Source: Sphaerimonospora thailandensis (GTDB lineage: Bacteria; Actinomycetota; Actinomycetes; Streptosporangiales; Streptosporangiaceae). From it: 64,000 nt of DNA. The position numbers and the translations under genes were made by a program. The notes below the pieces were generated by a model. That model ran no database searches. It was not told the DNA's origin and saw only the letters and a program-made list of their open reading frames with translations. Of the stretch, positions 51,861 to 60,183 are shown in pieces (position 1 is the stretch's first letter; each line of letters begins with the position of its first letter). Where the stretch lies: NCBI RefSeq assembly GCF_016863115.1, contig NZ_BOOG01000018.1, positions 1 through 64,000 on the forward strand, in the 5' to 3' direction.

Positions 51861-54833
51861 ATGTTCGATTGCGCGCGCCTGCGTGAGACGGTCCTCGCGG
51901 CATGGACGGCCTCCCCGGCCCGGTTCCGTGAGGACGCCAACGCCGAGGAGGACTTCGCGCTGGGCGGTTACCGCGACCGGCTGGTCGTGGAGCTGGCCCA
52001 GAACGCCGCCGACGCCGCGTTGCGTGCCGGTGTGCCCGGCCGCCTGCGGCTGGAGTTGCGCGACGGCGTGCTGCTGGCCGCCAACGTCGGCGCGCCGCTC
52101 GACGCGGTGGGCATCGAGGGCCTGAGCACGCTGCGGGTCTCCGGGAAGCGGGACGAGGCCGGGGCCGCCGGCCGGTTCGGCGTCGGTTTCGCCGCGGTGG
52201 TGTCGGTCACCGACGCCCCCGCCATCGCCTCCCGCGAGACGGGCGGCGTGCGCTGGTCCCGGGACGAGACGGCCGCGCTCGTCACCGCCCGCCCCGAGCT
52301 GGCCGCGGAGCTGGCCGGCCGCGGGGGGCACGTGCCGCTGCTGCGCCTGCCGTTCTCCGACGAATCGCTCGGGGGTCTGGCCGACGGAGTCCCCGACGGC
52401 TTCGACACGGTCGTACGGCTCCCGCTGCGCGACGAGGCGGCCGAGCAGGCCGTACGGCAGATGCTGGAGGAGGCCGGCCCGGCGCTGCCGCTGGCGATGC
52501 CGGCGCTGAAGGTCATCGAGATCGAGGTCGGGGGCCGGAGCCGTACGATCTCGGCCGAAGGCCGGCACGTGGTCGCCGAGTCCGGCGTCTTCCTGCCCGA
52601 GCAGGTGGCCGAGCTGTTCGCCGACCGTCCCACCGAGGAGCGGGCCCGGCCGTACTGGGAGGTCCGCTGGGCCGTACGGCAGCAGCCCGGCGAGGCGCGC
52701 GGCGGTGACGTCCCGCGCGTCGTGCACGCGCCGACGCCGAGCGACGAGCCGCTCGACCTGCCCGCGCTGCTCATCGCCACGTTCCCGATGACGACCGACC
52801 GGCGGCACGTCGCCCCGGGACCGCTCACGGACTTCCTGGTCCGGCGGGCGGCCGAGGCGTACATCCGGCTGCTGGGCGAGCTGCCGAGGACACCTGAGCT
52901 GCTCGACCTCGTGCCCGGAATGATGGGCAAGGGGGCGCTCGACGCGGCGATCCGCCGCGAGATCATCCGGTTGCTGCCGGACACGCCGCTGCTGCCCGCC
53001 ATCGGTGCGGCCGATCCCGTGCCGGGAAACCAGGCGCGTGCGGTCCTCGGCTCGGGCGAGTTCCTGGAGAAGATCAGCGGTGTCGTCCCCGGGCTGCTGC
53101 CCGCCGGGTGGGCGTCCCGCCATCCGGCGCTGACCACGCTCGGCGTCCGGCGGGTGGAGCTCGCCGACGTGGTGGACATGCTGACCGGCGATGCCGTTGA
53201 GGATCGGGATCCGGCGTGGTGGCGGTCGCTGTACGAGACGCTGCCGGCCGACGACCTGGAGGCGATCGCCGCGGTCGCGGTGCCGCTCGCCGACGGCCGC
53301 CTGGTGCGGGGCCCGCGCGGCACGCTCATACTGTCGGGCGCTGTCGACTCTGCCGCGCTCGCGCCGCTCGGGCTGCGGATCGTGCACCCCGACGCCGCTC
53401 ATCCGCTGCTGCTGCGCCTGGGCGCGGCCGAGGCGACGCCGAGGACCGTGCTCGACGACCCGCTCACCCACGCCGCGGTGGCCGAGTCGCTGCACAGTGC
53501 CGATCCCGAGCCGGTGGCGCAGGCCGTGCTGGCCCTGGTCGAGGCCGCAGGGCTGACCGCGGGGGAGGCGCCTTGGCTGGCCGACCTCGCGCTGCGCGGC
53601 GCGGACGGCGAACTCTACGCGGCGGGCGACCTGCTGCTGGCCGAGGGGTCGCTGGCGGGCCTGATCGACCCCGACGTGCCGTTCGGCGTGGCCGCGCCGG
53701 AACTGGTGACGAGGTTCGGGCCGAACGTGCTGGCGGCCGCGGGCGTGCTCGACGGGTTCGCCGTCGTCAACGACGCCGACGTGCTGCTCGACCCGGCCGA
53801 CTGCGACCACGATCTCGATCTCGAGGACGAGTGGCTGGAGGCGGTCCTCGATCTCGTGCACGACCAGCTTCCCGATCTCGACGTGCCGCCGGTCGCGCCG
53901 GAGTTCACCGCCGTGCGCGACCTGGAATACGTCGCGGACTGGCCGGCCGCGCTGGCGCTGCTGTCGAGGCCGCCGCTGCGTGCCGCCCTGCGCCCGCTGC
54001 GGGTGGTCGCCGCAGGGCAGACCGTCGAGGTCCCGTCGTACACGGCGTGGTGGCTGTCACGCCACCCCGTGCTCGACGGCCGGCGTCCCACCTCGCTGCG
54101 GCTGCCCTCGGGCGACCCGCTGCTGTTCGGCCTGTACGGCGACGCCCCCGCGGGGATCGACGAGACCGCGCTGGAGTTGATCGGCGTCAGGTCGACGCTC
54201 GACGCGTTGCTGTCGTCGCACGGTGGGCCGGACGAGCTGCTCGACCTGCTGGCCGATCCGGCCGTCGAGGTCGACCGGGCGCAGGTGCGCGCCCTGTGGA
54301 TCGCACTCGCCGCCGTCGACCCGGCCAGGGTCGGCCCGCCGGAGGCGGTCCGAGCCGTACAGAAGGGTTCGATCGTCGTGGCGGAGGTCGCGGAAGGGCC
54401 GGGCCCGGTCGTCGTGGAGGCCCCCGACCTGCTGCCGCTGGTAGCCGACCGGCCGCTGGTGCTCGCGCCGTTCGACCTGGCCGAGGCACTGTCCGAGGTG
54501 CTCGACCTGCCGCTGGTCGGCGAGATCGTCACCGGTTCCGTCACCTCATCCGGAGTTGAGCGTCCAGTCCCGGAGGAGGTGCGCTCGCTGCTTCCGTCGG
54601 CCCCGCCGACCTACGTCGATCACGAGAACCTGCTGGTCGACGGCGTTCCGGTGCCGTGGCGGTTCTTCGAGGGCAAGGTCCACGCTTCGGGGGTCGAGGG
54701 CCTGGCCCGCGGGCTCGCGTGGGCGTCCGGACAGTGGGGCGACCGACTGGCCGTGGCCGCGCTCCTGCGTGATCCCGGCCGGGTGCCGCTGCTGCTCGCC
54801 GAGGCCGACCTCGATCCGGTCACTTCACTCTGA
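51861..54833 (+). CDS. Sacsin-like large ATPase (Hsp90-type N-terminal domain)
   Basis: 990 residues. The N-terminal GHKL/Hsp90-like ATP-binding domain has the N-box VVELAQNAADAALRAG, a following LAANVGAPLDAVGIEGLS segment and RFGVGFAAVVSVTDAPAI (G-rich lid region). The remaining 750 residues are a repetitive alpha/beta region rich in Leu, Asp and Val with no clear catalytic motif. Annotation pipelines name this group sacsin N-terminal ATP-binding-like. A chaperone-type function is plausible but not shown. ATG 51861 lies two bases after the DUF3027 stop, so translation is coupled. Its 3' end overlaps the convergent DUF2530 gene by nine bases. Confidence 0.87.
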   Translation: MFDCARLRETVLAAWTASPARFREDANAEEDFALGGYRDRLVVELAQNAADAALRAGVPGRLRLELRDGVLLAANVGAPLDAVGIEGLSTLRVSGKRDEAGAAGRFGVGFAAVVSVTDAPAIASRETGGVRWSRDETAALVTARPELAAELAGRGGHVPLLRLPFSDESLGGLADGVPDGFDTVVRLPLRDEAAEQAVRQMLEEAGPALPLAMPALKVIEIEVGGRSRTISAEGRHVVAESGVFLPEQVAELFADRPTEERARPYWEVRWAVRQQPGEARGGDVPRVVHAPTPSDEPLDLPALLIATFPMTTDRRHVAPGPLTDFLVRRAAEAYIRLLGELPRTPELLDLVPGMMGKGALDAAIRREIIRLLPDTPLLPAIGAADPVPGNQARAVLGSGEFLEKISGVVPGLLPAGWASRHPALTTLGVRRVELADVVDMLTGDAVEDRDPAWWRSLYETLPADDLEAIAAVAVPLADGRLVRGPRGTLILSGAVDSAALAPLGLRIVHPDAAHPLLLRLGAAEATPRTVLDDPLTHAAVAESLHSADPEPVAQAVLALVEAAGLTAGEAPWLADLALRGADGELYAAGDLLLAEGSLAGLIDPDVPFGVAAPELVTRFGPNVLAAAGVLDGFAVVNDADVLLDPADCDHDLDLEDEWLEAVLDLVHDQLPDLDVPPVAPEFTAVRDLEYVADWPAALALLSRPPLRAALRPLRVVAAGQTVEVPSYTAWWLSRHPVLDGRRPTSLRLPSGDPLLFGLYGDAPAGIDETALELIGVRSTLDALLSSHGGPDELLDLLADPAVEVDRAQVRALWIALAAVDPARVGPPEAVRAVQKGSIVVAEVAEGPGPVVVEAPDLLPLVADRPLVLAPFDLAEALSEVLDLPLVGEIVTGSVTSSGVERPVPEEVRSLLPSAPPTYVDHENLLVDGVPVPWRFFEGKVHASGVEGLARGLAWASGQWGDRLAVAALLRDPGRVPLLLAEADLDPVTSL

Positions 54834-55052
54834 GACGTCGCGTCGGCGGGAGTCGCGGCGGCGGACGTAGAGGAGGCCGAACACGCCCAGCCCGATGCCG
54901 ACGACGCAGGTCCAGATCGGGCGGCCGTCCGCCGGTCGGACGACCAGCAGGACCACCACGAGGGCGACGGCCCACAGCCCCGTGCCCACGAGAATCGTGG
55001 GGGTGTCGCGGGTCTGCAGCGGCTGGGGGTCAGGCGGACGTGGCTGGGTCAC
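54825..55052 (-). CDS. DUF2530 small membrane protein
   Basis: 75 residues with two membrane helices (TILVGTGLWAVALVVVLLVV and WTCVVGIGLGVFGLLYV) followed by a basic tail, RRRDSRRRD; matches actinobacterial DUF2530 proteins, which have no known function. GTG 55052 is the preferred start because the upstream in-frame region (ATG 55085) has no recognisable sequence, but neither start has a clear ribosome-binding site. It is divergent from the NCS2 permease gene, a neighbour it also has in Streptomyces as I remember. Confidence 0.75.
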   Translation of the reverse strand: MTQPRPPDPQPLQTRDTPTILVGTGLWAVALVVVLLVVRPADGRPIWTCVVGIGLGVFGLLYVRRRDSRRRDVSE

Positions 55053-55173
55053 GTGAAGCAGTTTACGCGGCGGTTCACAGGTCATGCCCTGCTGCGACAA
55101 ATCGGTCACGAAGCCACTACGCTGCTTTCCTGCCCCTTTTCGCAGGTGGTATCCGCCTGACCCGCTGCGGCTA

Positions 55174-56658
55174 GTGAGTGAGACCGTGACCAAACCCCTC
55201 AATCCCCTTGATCGTTTCTTCTTCATATCGGCGCGTGGCTCGACCATCGGCCAGGAGGTCCGCGGCGGATTCGCCACGTTCTTCACGATGGCCTACATCG
55301 TCGTGCTCAACCCGATCATCATCGGTACGGCCGCGGACAAGACCGGCCAGTTCCTCGGGGGCGGCGAAGCCCCCAACCTGCCGCTGGTGGCGGCCGCCAC
55401 GGCGTTCGTGGCGGGCATTCTGACGATCGCGATGGGCGTGTTCGGCCGGGTGCCGTTCGCGCTGGCGGCCGGGCTCGGCCTGAACGCGTTCGTGGCGTTC
55501 GGCATCGCGAACCAGATGTCGTGGGAAAGCGCGATGGGCCTGGTCGTGCTGGAGGGCATCGTCATCGCGATCCTGGTGGTGACGGGCTTCCGCACGGCCG
55601 TCTTCCACGCGATCCCGGCCCAGCTCAAGACCGCGATCAGCGTCGGCATCGGCCTGTTCATCGCGCTGATCGGGTTCGTCGACGCCGGGTTCGTACGGCG
55701 CATTCCGGATGCGAGCAACACCACGGTCCCGGTCAAGCTGGGGGTGGCCGGCAACGGGTCGCTGACCGGGTGGCCGACCTTCGTCTTCGTGATCGGCCTG
55801 CTCATCATGGCGTTCCTGGTCGCCCGCAAGGTCAAGGGCGCGATCCTGCTCGGCATCGTCGGCACGACCGTGCTCGCGATCGTCGTGGAGGCCATCGCCA
55901 AGCTGGGTCCGCAGGTCGCCGAGGGCAAGCCCGCGAACCCCGACGCGTGGTCGCTGATCGTCCCGGCGTGGCCGTCGAAGGTGTTCGAGTTGCCGGACCT
56001 GTCGCTGCTCGGGCGGTTCGACCTGCTCGGAGGTTTCGCCCAGATCGGCGGACTCGCCGCCGTGATGTTCGTCTTCACGCTCATGCTCGCCGACTTCTTC
56101 GACACGATGGGCACGATCGTCGGCGTCGGACGCCAGGCCGGCCTGGTCGGCCCGGACGGCACCGTCGAGCGCACCCGCGAGATCCTGCTGGTGGACTCGC
56201 TCGCCGCCGCGGCGGGCGGTGCGGCGAGTGTGTCGTCGAACACCACGTACGTCGAGTCGGCCGCCGGCGTCGGCGAGGGCGCCAGGACCGGGCTGGCCAG
56301 CGTGGTCACCGGCCTGTTGTTCCTGCTGGCGATGTTCTTCGCGCCGCTGACCGAGATCGTGCCGTTCGAGGCGGCGACCCCGGCGCTCGTGATCGTGGGC
56401 TTCCTCATGATGACCCAGATCAAGGAGATCGACTTCAGCGACTTCGAGATCGCGATCCCGGCGTTCCTCACGATCGTGCTGATGCCGTTCACCTACTCGA
56501 TCACCGCGGGCATCGGCGCCGGCTTCGTCAGCTTCATCGCGATCAAGGCATTCCGTGGCAAGATCCGGGAGATCCACCCGCTGATGTGGATCGTGGGCGT
56601 GCTGTTCGTCGTCTACTTCACGCTGGAGCCGATCAAGAGCCTGCTCGGCGTCGGCTGA
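55174..56658 (+). CDS. NCS2 purine permease (AzgA/PbuG type)
   Basis: 494-residue NCS2 transporter with twelve or more hydrophobic segments. The N-terminal block GGFATFFTMAYIVVLNPIII, LAAGLGLNAFVAFG and the functional loop SSNTTYVESAAGVGEGARTG place it in the AzgA/PbuG branch, which takes up adenine, guanine or hypoxanthine by proton symport, rather than the uracil/xanthine branch. GTG 55174 is the start; GTG 55186 is an alternative. The gene is divergent from DUF2530 and followed by a MarR regulator gene 160 bases downstream. Confidence 0.94.
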   Translation: MSETVTKPLNPLDRFFFISARGSTIGQEVRGGFATFFTMAYIVVLNPIIIGTAADKTGQFLGGGEAPNLPLVAAATAFVAGILTIAMGVFGRVPFALAAGLGLNAFVAFGIANQMSWESAMGLVVLEGIVIAILVVTGFRTAVFHAIPAQLKTAISVGIGLFIALIGFVDAGFVRRIPDASNTTVPVKLGVAGNGSLTGWPTFVFVIGLLIMAFLVARKVKGAILLGIVGTTVLAIVVEAIAKLGPQVAEGKPANPDAWSLIVPAWPSKVFELPDLSLLGRFDLLGGFAQIGGLAAVMFVFTLMLADFFDTMGTIVGVGRQAGLVGPDGTVERTREILLVDSLAAAAGGAASVSSNTTYVESAAGVGEGARTGLASVVTGLLFLLAMFFAPLTEIVPFEAATPALVIVGFLMMTQIKEIDFSDFEIAIPAFLTIVLMPFTYSITAGIGAGFVSFIAIKAFRGKIREIHPLMWIVGVLFVVYFTLEPIKSLLGVG

Positions 56659-56798
56659 CGGGAGCCCGAGGGCGTACGGCTCGGCCGCCATGGTGAGGTG
56701 ATCACCATGGCGGCCGTTTTCGTGCGCACTCCGGGGTCGCAGAGCGTCGGCGGCGACGAACGTGCCCGCGATTCGTGGAATGCCCGTGCGTGCTATAT

Positions 56799-56827
56799 AG
56801 TTAGCAAAGGTAATGAGTTATGCTAAT
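56799..56827. promoter_or_regulatory. Candidate MarR promoter/operator
   Basis: GTTAGC (56800-56805) and GCTAAT (56822-56827) form an imperfect inverted repeat that covers the ribosome-binding region and start codon of the marR gene, just after an AT-rich TATATAGT segment (56794-56801) that can serve as a -10 element. Autorepression by MarR here is plausible. Confidence 0.4.
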
Positions 56828-57263
56828 GAACCCAGAGAATCTGCGCAGCGATGCGGGGCTCGCCGCGGCGCTGCGCGTGTCACTCGCGCGACTGACGCGG
56901 CGGCTGCGCAGGCAGGCCGCCCACCACTCGCTGACGCCCACCCAGTTCGCGACGCTGTCCGCGGTCGGGCGCCACGGCGCCATCACCCCCGGCGAGTTGG
57001 CGGAGCACGAGAAGGTGCAGCCGCCTTCGATGACCCGCGTGATCGCCAAACTGGTGGAGCGGGGCGTGCTGGAACGCAGGCCGCATCCGACCGACCGGCG
57101 CCAGGTGACGGTCAGCCTGACGGACCAGGGGGCGGTGCTGCTCAAGGAGGAGCGCCTCGCCAAGGAGGCGTGGCTGGCGCAGCGGATCCGGGAGCTGACG
57201 CCGGAGGAGAGGACGACACTACGGGCGGCGGCGCCGATCCTGGAGAAGCTCTCCAAGATGTAG
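56820..57263 (+). CDS. MarR-family transcriptional regulator
   Basis: 147-residue winged-helix regulator. The recognition region is ITPGELAEHEKVQPPSMTRV with the wing RRPHPTDRRQVTVSLTDQG, and the dimerisation helices are at both ends. It lies 20 bases before an MFS exporter gene on the same strand, the usual layout for a regulator controlling its exporter. ATG 56820 has AAAGG nine bases upstream; ATG 56826 is an alternative. Confidence 0.95.
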   Translation: MLMNPENLRSDAGLAAALRVSLARLTRRLRRQAAHHSLTPTQFATLSAVGRHGAITPGELAEHEKVQPPSMTRVIAKLVERGVLERRPHPTDRRQVTVSLTDQGAVLLKEERLAKEAWLAQRIRELTPEERTTLRAAAPILEKLSKM

Positions 57264-57283
57264 GAGGCCGGGAGGCGGGAGGG

Positions 57284-58564
57284 ATGTTCCGCTCGCTGCG
57301 GAACCACAACTACCGGCTGTTCGCCATCGGCGGCGTCGTCTCCAACACCGGCACCTGGATGCAGCGGACCGCGCAGGACTGGCTCATCCTCGATCTCACC
57401 CGCGGCAGCGGCTCGGCCCTCGGCGTGACGGTGGCGCTGCAGTTCCTCCCCGTGCTGCTCTTCGGGCTGTGGGGCGGCATCGTCGCCGACCGCTATCCCA
57501 AGCGCCGCGTGCTCGTCGCGGCCCAGTCGCTGCTCGGCCTGCTCGCGCTGATGATGGGCGTCCTCGTGGTGACCGGCACGGCGCAGGTGTGGCATGTCTA
57601 CGTCATGGCGTTCCTGCTGGGCCTGGTCGCCTGTGTCGAGGTGCCGACCCGGCAGTCGTTCGTCGTGGAGATAGTGGGCCGCCGCGACCTGCCGAACGCC
57701 ATCGCCCTGAACAGCTCGTCGTTCAACCTCGCCAGGATCGTTGGCCCGGCCGTGGCGGGTGTCCTGATGTCCTGGACGGGCACCGGGCAGATCTTCCTGC
57801 TGAACGCCGCCTCGTTCCTGGCGGTGATCGCCGGGCTGCTGCTGATGCGGCCGTCGGAGCTGCGCACCCCCGAGCCCGTCCCACGGGCCAAGGGCCAGCT
57901 CCGGGAGGGCCTGCGGTACGCCGCCGGCCGGCCCGAGTTGCTGCTGCCGCTGCTGATCGTCGCGTTCGCGGCGATATTCACCCAGAGCCTGTCCACCGGC
58001 ATAGCGCTGATGGCCAGGCAGGTCTTCGGCGCCGGGGCCTCCTCGTTCGGCATCGCGTCCAGCGCGTTCGCCGTGGGGGCGTTCGGCGGCGCGCTGCTGG
58101 CGGCCAAGCGGGTCAAGCCCAGCCGGCGGTTTCTGATCGCGGGCGCACTGTGCTTCGGCGTGTTCCAGATCGCCGCCGGGTTCGCCCCCGCCTACTGGGC
58201 GTACCTGCTGCTGCTCGTCCCGGCGGGGATGGCCGTGATCACGGTGAACACGACGGCGAACACGTTCATGCAGCTTGGTGCGTCGCCGGAGATGCGCGGC
58301 CGGATCATGGGGATGTACGTGCTGGTGATGACCGGGGGAGCGCCGATCGGGGCGCCGCTGGTGGGCTGGCTGGCCGAGCTGACCGGTCCCCGGGTGGCCG
58401 TGGCGACCGCCGGGGTGCTGACCGTCGTCGGCGTCGGCCTGGCCGTACTGTTGACCCGGGCGATCGCTTCGCGTGCCGTCACACGCGAGGGGGCATCGGG
58501 TGACCGGATGGGGGGACAATCGCCGGGTGAGCAGATTGTTCGTGGCGCTGCTGCCTCCGCCTGA
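57284..58564 (+). CDS. MFS efflux transporter (DHA3/EntS-like)
   Basis: 426-residue major facilitator with twelve predicted helices. The opening FRSLRNHNYRLFAIGGVVS, GTWMQRTAQDWLILDLT, and the loop WGGIVADRYPKRRVLV are typical of the DHA3/EntS-like group, which includes drug and siderophore exporters. ATG 57284 is preceded by GGAGGCGGGAGGG. It is probably controlled by the upstream MarR protein. The 3' end overlaps the ThpR gene by 38 bases. Confidence 0.93.
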   Translation: MFRSLRNHNYRLFAIGGVVSNTGTWMQRTAQDWLILDLTRGSGSALGVTVALQFLPVLLFGLWGGIVADRYPKRRVLVAAQSLLGLLALMMGVLVVTGTAQVWHVYVMAFLLGLVACVEVPTRQSFVVEIVGRRDLPNAIALNSSSFNLARIVGPAVAGVLMSWTGTGQIFLLNAASFLAVIAGLLLMRPSELRTPEPVPRAKGQLREGLRYAAGRPELLLPLLIVAFAAIFTQSLSTGIALMARQVFGAGASSFGIASSAFAVGAFGGALLAAKRVKPSRRFLIAGALCFGVFQIAAGFAPAYWAYLLLLVPAGMAVITVNTTANTFMQLGASPEMRGRIMGMYVLVMTGGAPIGAPLVGWLAELTGPRVAVATAGVLTVVGVGLAVLLTRAIASRAVTREGASGDRMGGQSPGEQIVRGAAASA

Positions 58565-59078
58565 GGCTCTGGCGGAGGTCACCACGGCGGTCGAGTCCGT
58601 CCGCGCCGGCTGGCCCGAGCTGCGCTGGATCGATTCGACGCTGTGGCATGTGACGCTCGCCTTCCTCGGCGAGGTGCCCGATCAGGCGCTGCCCGAGTTG
58701 AGCGTACGGCTGGCCCGGGCGGCCGCCCGATACCGGCCGGTCACGCTGTCCTTCACCGGGGCGGGAGCGTTCCCGTCGGCCTCACGTGGGCGGGTCTTCT
58801 GGCTCGGCCTCGACGCCGTGCCGCCGCTGCCGAGGCTGGCCGACTCGGTCGCCGCCGGCGCGCGGCGGGCGGGGGCCGAGGAGACCGACCGGAAGCGGTT
58901 CCATCCCCATCTGACCTTGGCCCGCTCGCGCTACGGCGACGACCTGCGGGGCCTGGTCGGCTCGCTGAGCTCGTTCAGCGGCCTGCGATGGCGGGCCGAC
59001 GCCGTACATCTCGTCCGCAGCCACCTCGGCTCGTCCGTACGCTACGAACCCCTCGAGGCGTACCCCCTGACGCCTTGA
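58527..59078 (+). CDS. thpR: RNA 2',3'-cyclic phosphodiesterase ThpR (LigT)
   Basis: 183-residue 2H phosphoesterase. The two catalytic HxTx motifs are HVTLAFLG and HLTLAR (in FHPHLTLAR). The N-terminal RLFVALLPPPEAL is the family start. ThpR hydrolyses or ligates 2',3'-cyclic phosphate ends of RNA and is cytosolic. GTG 58527 is the start, within the 3' end of the MFS gene in another frame. It has no obvious functional link to the exporter. Confidence 0.94.
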   Translation: MSRLFVALLPPPEALAEVTTAVESVRAGWPELRWIDSTLWHVTLAFLGEVPDQALPELSVRLARAAARYRPVTLSFTGAGAFPSASRGRVFWLGLDAVPPLPRLADSVAAGARRAGAEETDRKRFHPHLTLARSRYGDDLRGLVGSLSSFSGLRWRADAVHLVRSHLGSSVRYEPLEAYPLTP

Positions 59079-59111
59079 GCGGCGGCTATGCCGTTACGTC
59101 CTGCCGGATAT

Positions 59112-59597
59112 CTAAGCGTCGACGAGTTCAGAGGCCGCGGCCTCAAGCCCGGCTAGCTTGGCGCTGACCCGCCGGTCGGTGTCCGCCACCTCGTCGACAC
59201 TTCTGATGATGCTGTTGAGGAACTCCTCGACTGCTGTGATCAGGTTTTCGGTGACTTCGACCCGAGTCCAGTGGTCTGCGGTCCGATCGCCTCTGGCGAG
59301 GGTCAGAACAGCCTCTTTCCCCAGGAAGCGATCTTCTACGAATTGACGTAGCGCGTCGAGAGAGTCGAAGCGGACGTTGGCGGCCACGTCCGCCTCCTCA
59401 GGCGTGAGGCAGGTGTACGCCCAAGCCGAGAGGCCCTGTGAACTTTCGAGAATTTGAGTGAACAAGACCAAATCTCGGCCGAGGCTGAAGGTCCCGGTGA
59501 GCGGAACCTCATACTCATGCCAGACATCGAGGTCGCTTGCCTCGGGCCTGGGACGCCAGGGCAGGTGTCCTGGCTTGACCAGAGTGTCCAGGCTCAT
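59112..59597 (-). CDS. Hypothetical protein
   Basis: 161 residues, family not recognised. It looks like a soluble alpha/beta protein: an N-terminal strand-rich part (PLTGTFSLGRDLVLFTQILE, FTQILESSQGLSAWAYTCLT) and a C-terminal pair of long helices (LITAVEEFLNSIIRSVDEVA, then AKLAGLEAAASEL) that could form a coiled coil. The base composition is less GC-rich than its neighbours, a hint of more recent acquisition. ATG 59597 follows GAGG at seven bases; GTG 59600 immediately upstream is an alternative. It is convergent with the ThpR gene. Confidence 0.75.
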   Translation of the reverse strand: MSLDTLVKPGHLPWRPRPEASDLDVWHEYEVPLTGTFSLGRDLVLFTQILESSQGLSAWAYTCLTPEEADVAANVRFDSLDALRQFVEDRFLGKEAVLTLARGDRTADHWTRVEVTENLITAVEEFLNSIIRSVDEVADTDRRVSAKLAGLEAAASELVDA

Positions 59598-60096
59598 CAC
59601 CTCACCTCACGTTTCCTTCGTACCCATCGAAGCACTCGGCAAAGCGCTGGATCACTGCCGACGGCCATGGCACATCCTGTCGGTTCAACGGATCATGGGG
59701 ACAACGTGTGGTGAGTCAGGATCGTTTCATCGGTCACGCACTCCTGTGGAAGTGGGCCGCAGTAGCACGCCGTCCGACGGACGTAGCCACTCGAATCCGA
59801 AACGGTCATGGTGGCAGATGGTATACCGGGGTTCACCTCCAAGTGATGCCACGTGGTCCTCGGTTCCGCGCGCCGCCGCGTGACATCTGTCCCGCGCGAG
59901 CTCCACGCCTGTCATCCGTGAAGCTCTGCACACCCCGGGGAGGGGGCAGGAATCCCCGGGGGTGTGCACCGTCGAGGGCGGTACGTCACTGACGGCACGA
60001 GGCCGTACGCATCGTGGGCGGGTGACTTTGGTCCCTGGTGAGCTCGGCCTTCAGCGCGGTATGAGCACTCGGAGGCCTACCCGTTAGGGTGGAGGC
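59598..60096. other. Intergenic region with a strong stem-loop
   Basis: About 500 bases with no supported gene, of lower GC content up to about 59830. It contains one strong imperfect stem-loop at 59927-59968 (see separate entry). The promoter of the unknown protein gene (leftward) and that of the small membrane peptide (rightward) must lie at its ends. Confidence 0.6.
59927..59968. terminator. Strong stem-loop, possible terminator
   Basis: TGCACACCCCGGGGA (59927-59941) pairs with TCCCCGGGGGTGTGCA (59953-59968) with one bulged base and an 11-base loop. No U-tract is present on either side. It may end leftward transcription from the aldo-keto reductase gene, 216 bases away, but no gene ends close by. 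Confidence 0.45.
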
Positions 60097-60183
60097 GTGG
60101 ATCGACCTCGACATTGGGTGCTGCCCGCGGTGCTGGTGCTGCTTTTGCTCATCGTGGTCGTCGGCGCGCTACTCAGGGGCTGA
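60097..60183 (+). CDS. 28-residue membrane microprotein
   Basis: A short frame from GTG 60097 encodes MDRPRHW followed by an almost uninterrupted hydrophobic helix (VLPAVLVLLLLIVVVGALL) and ends RG. A GGGTGGAGG ribosome-binding-like sequence and a TAGGGT -10-like hexamer (60085-60090) lie directly upstream, so it may be translated from a leaderless or short-leader message. Its stop codon abuts the stop of the convergent aldo-keto reductase gene. A single membrane-spanning peptide of this size is plausible but unproved. Confidence 0.55.
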   Translation: MDRPRHWVLPAVLVLLLLIVVVGALLRG

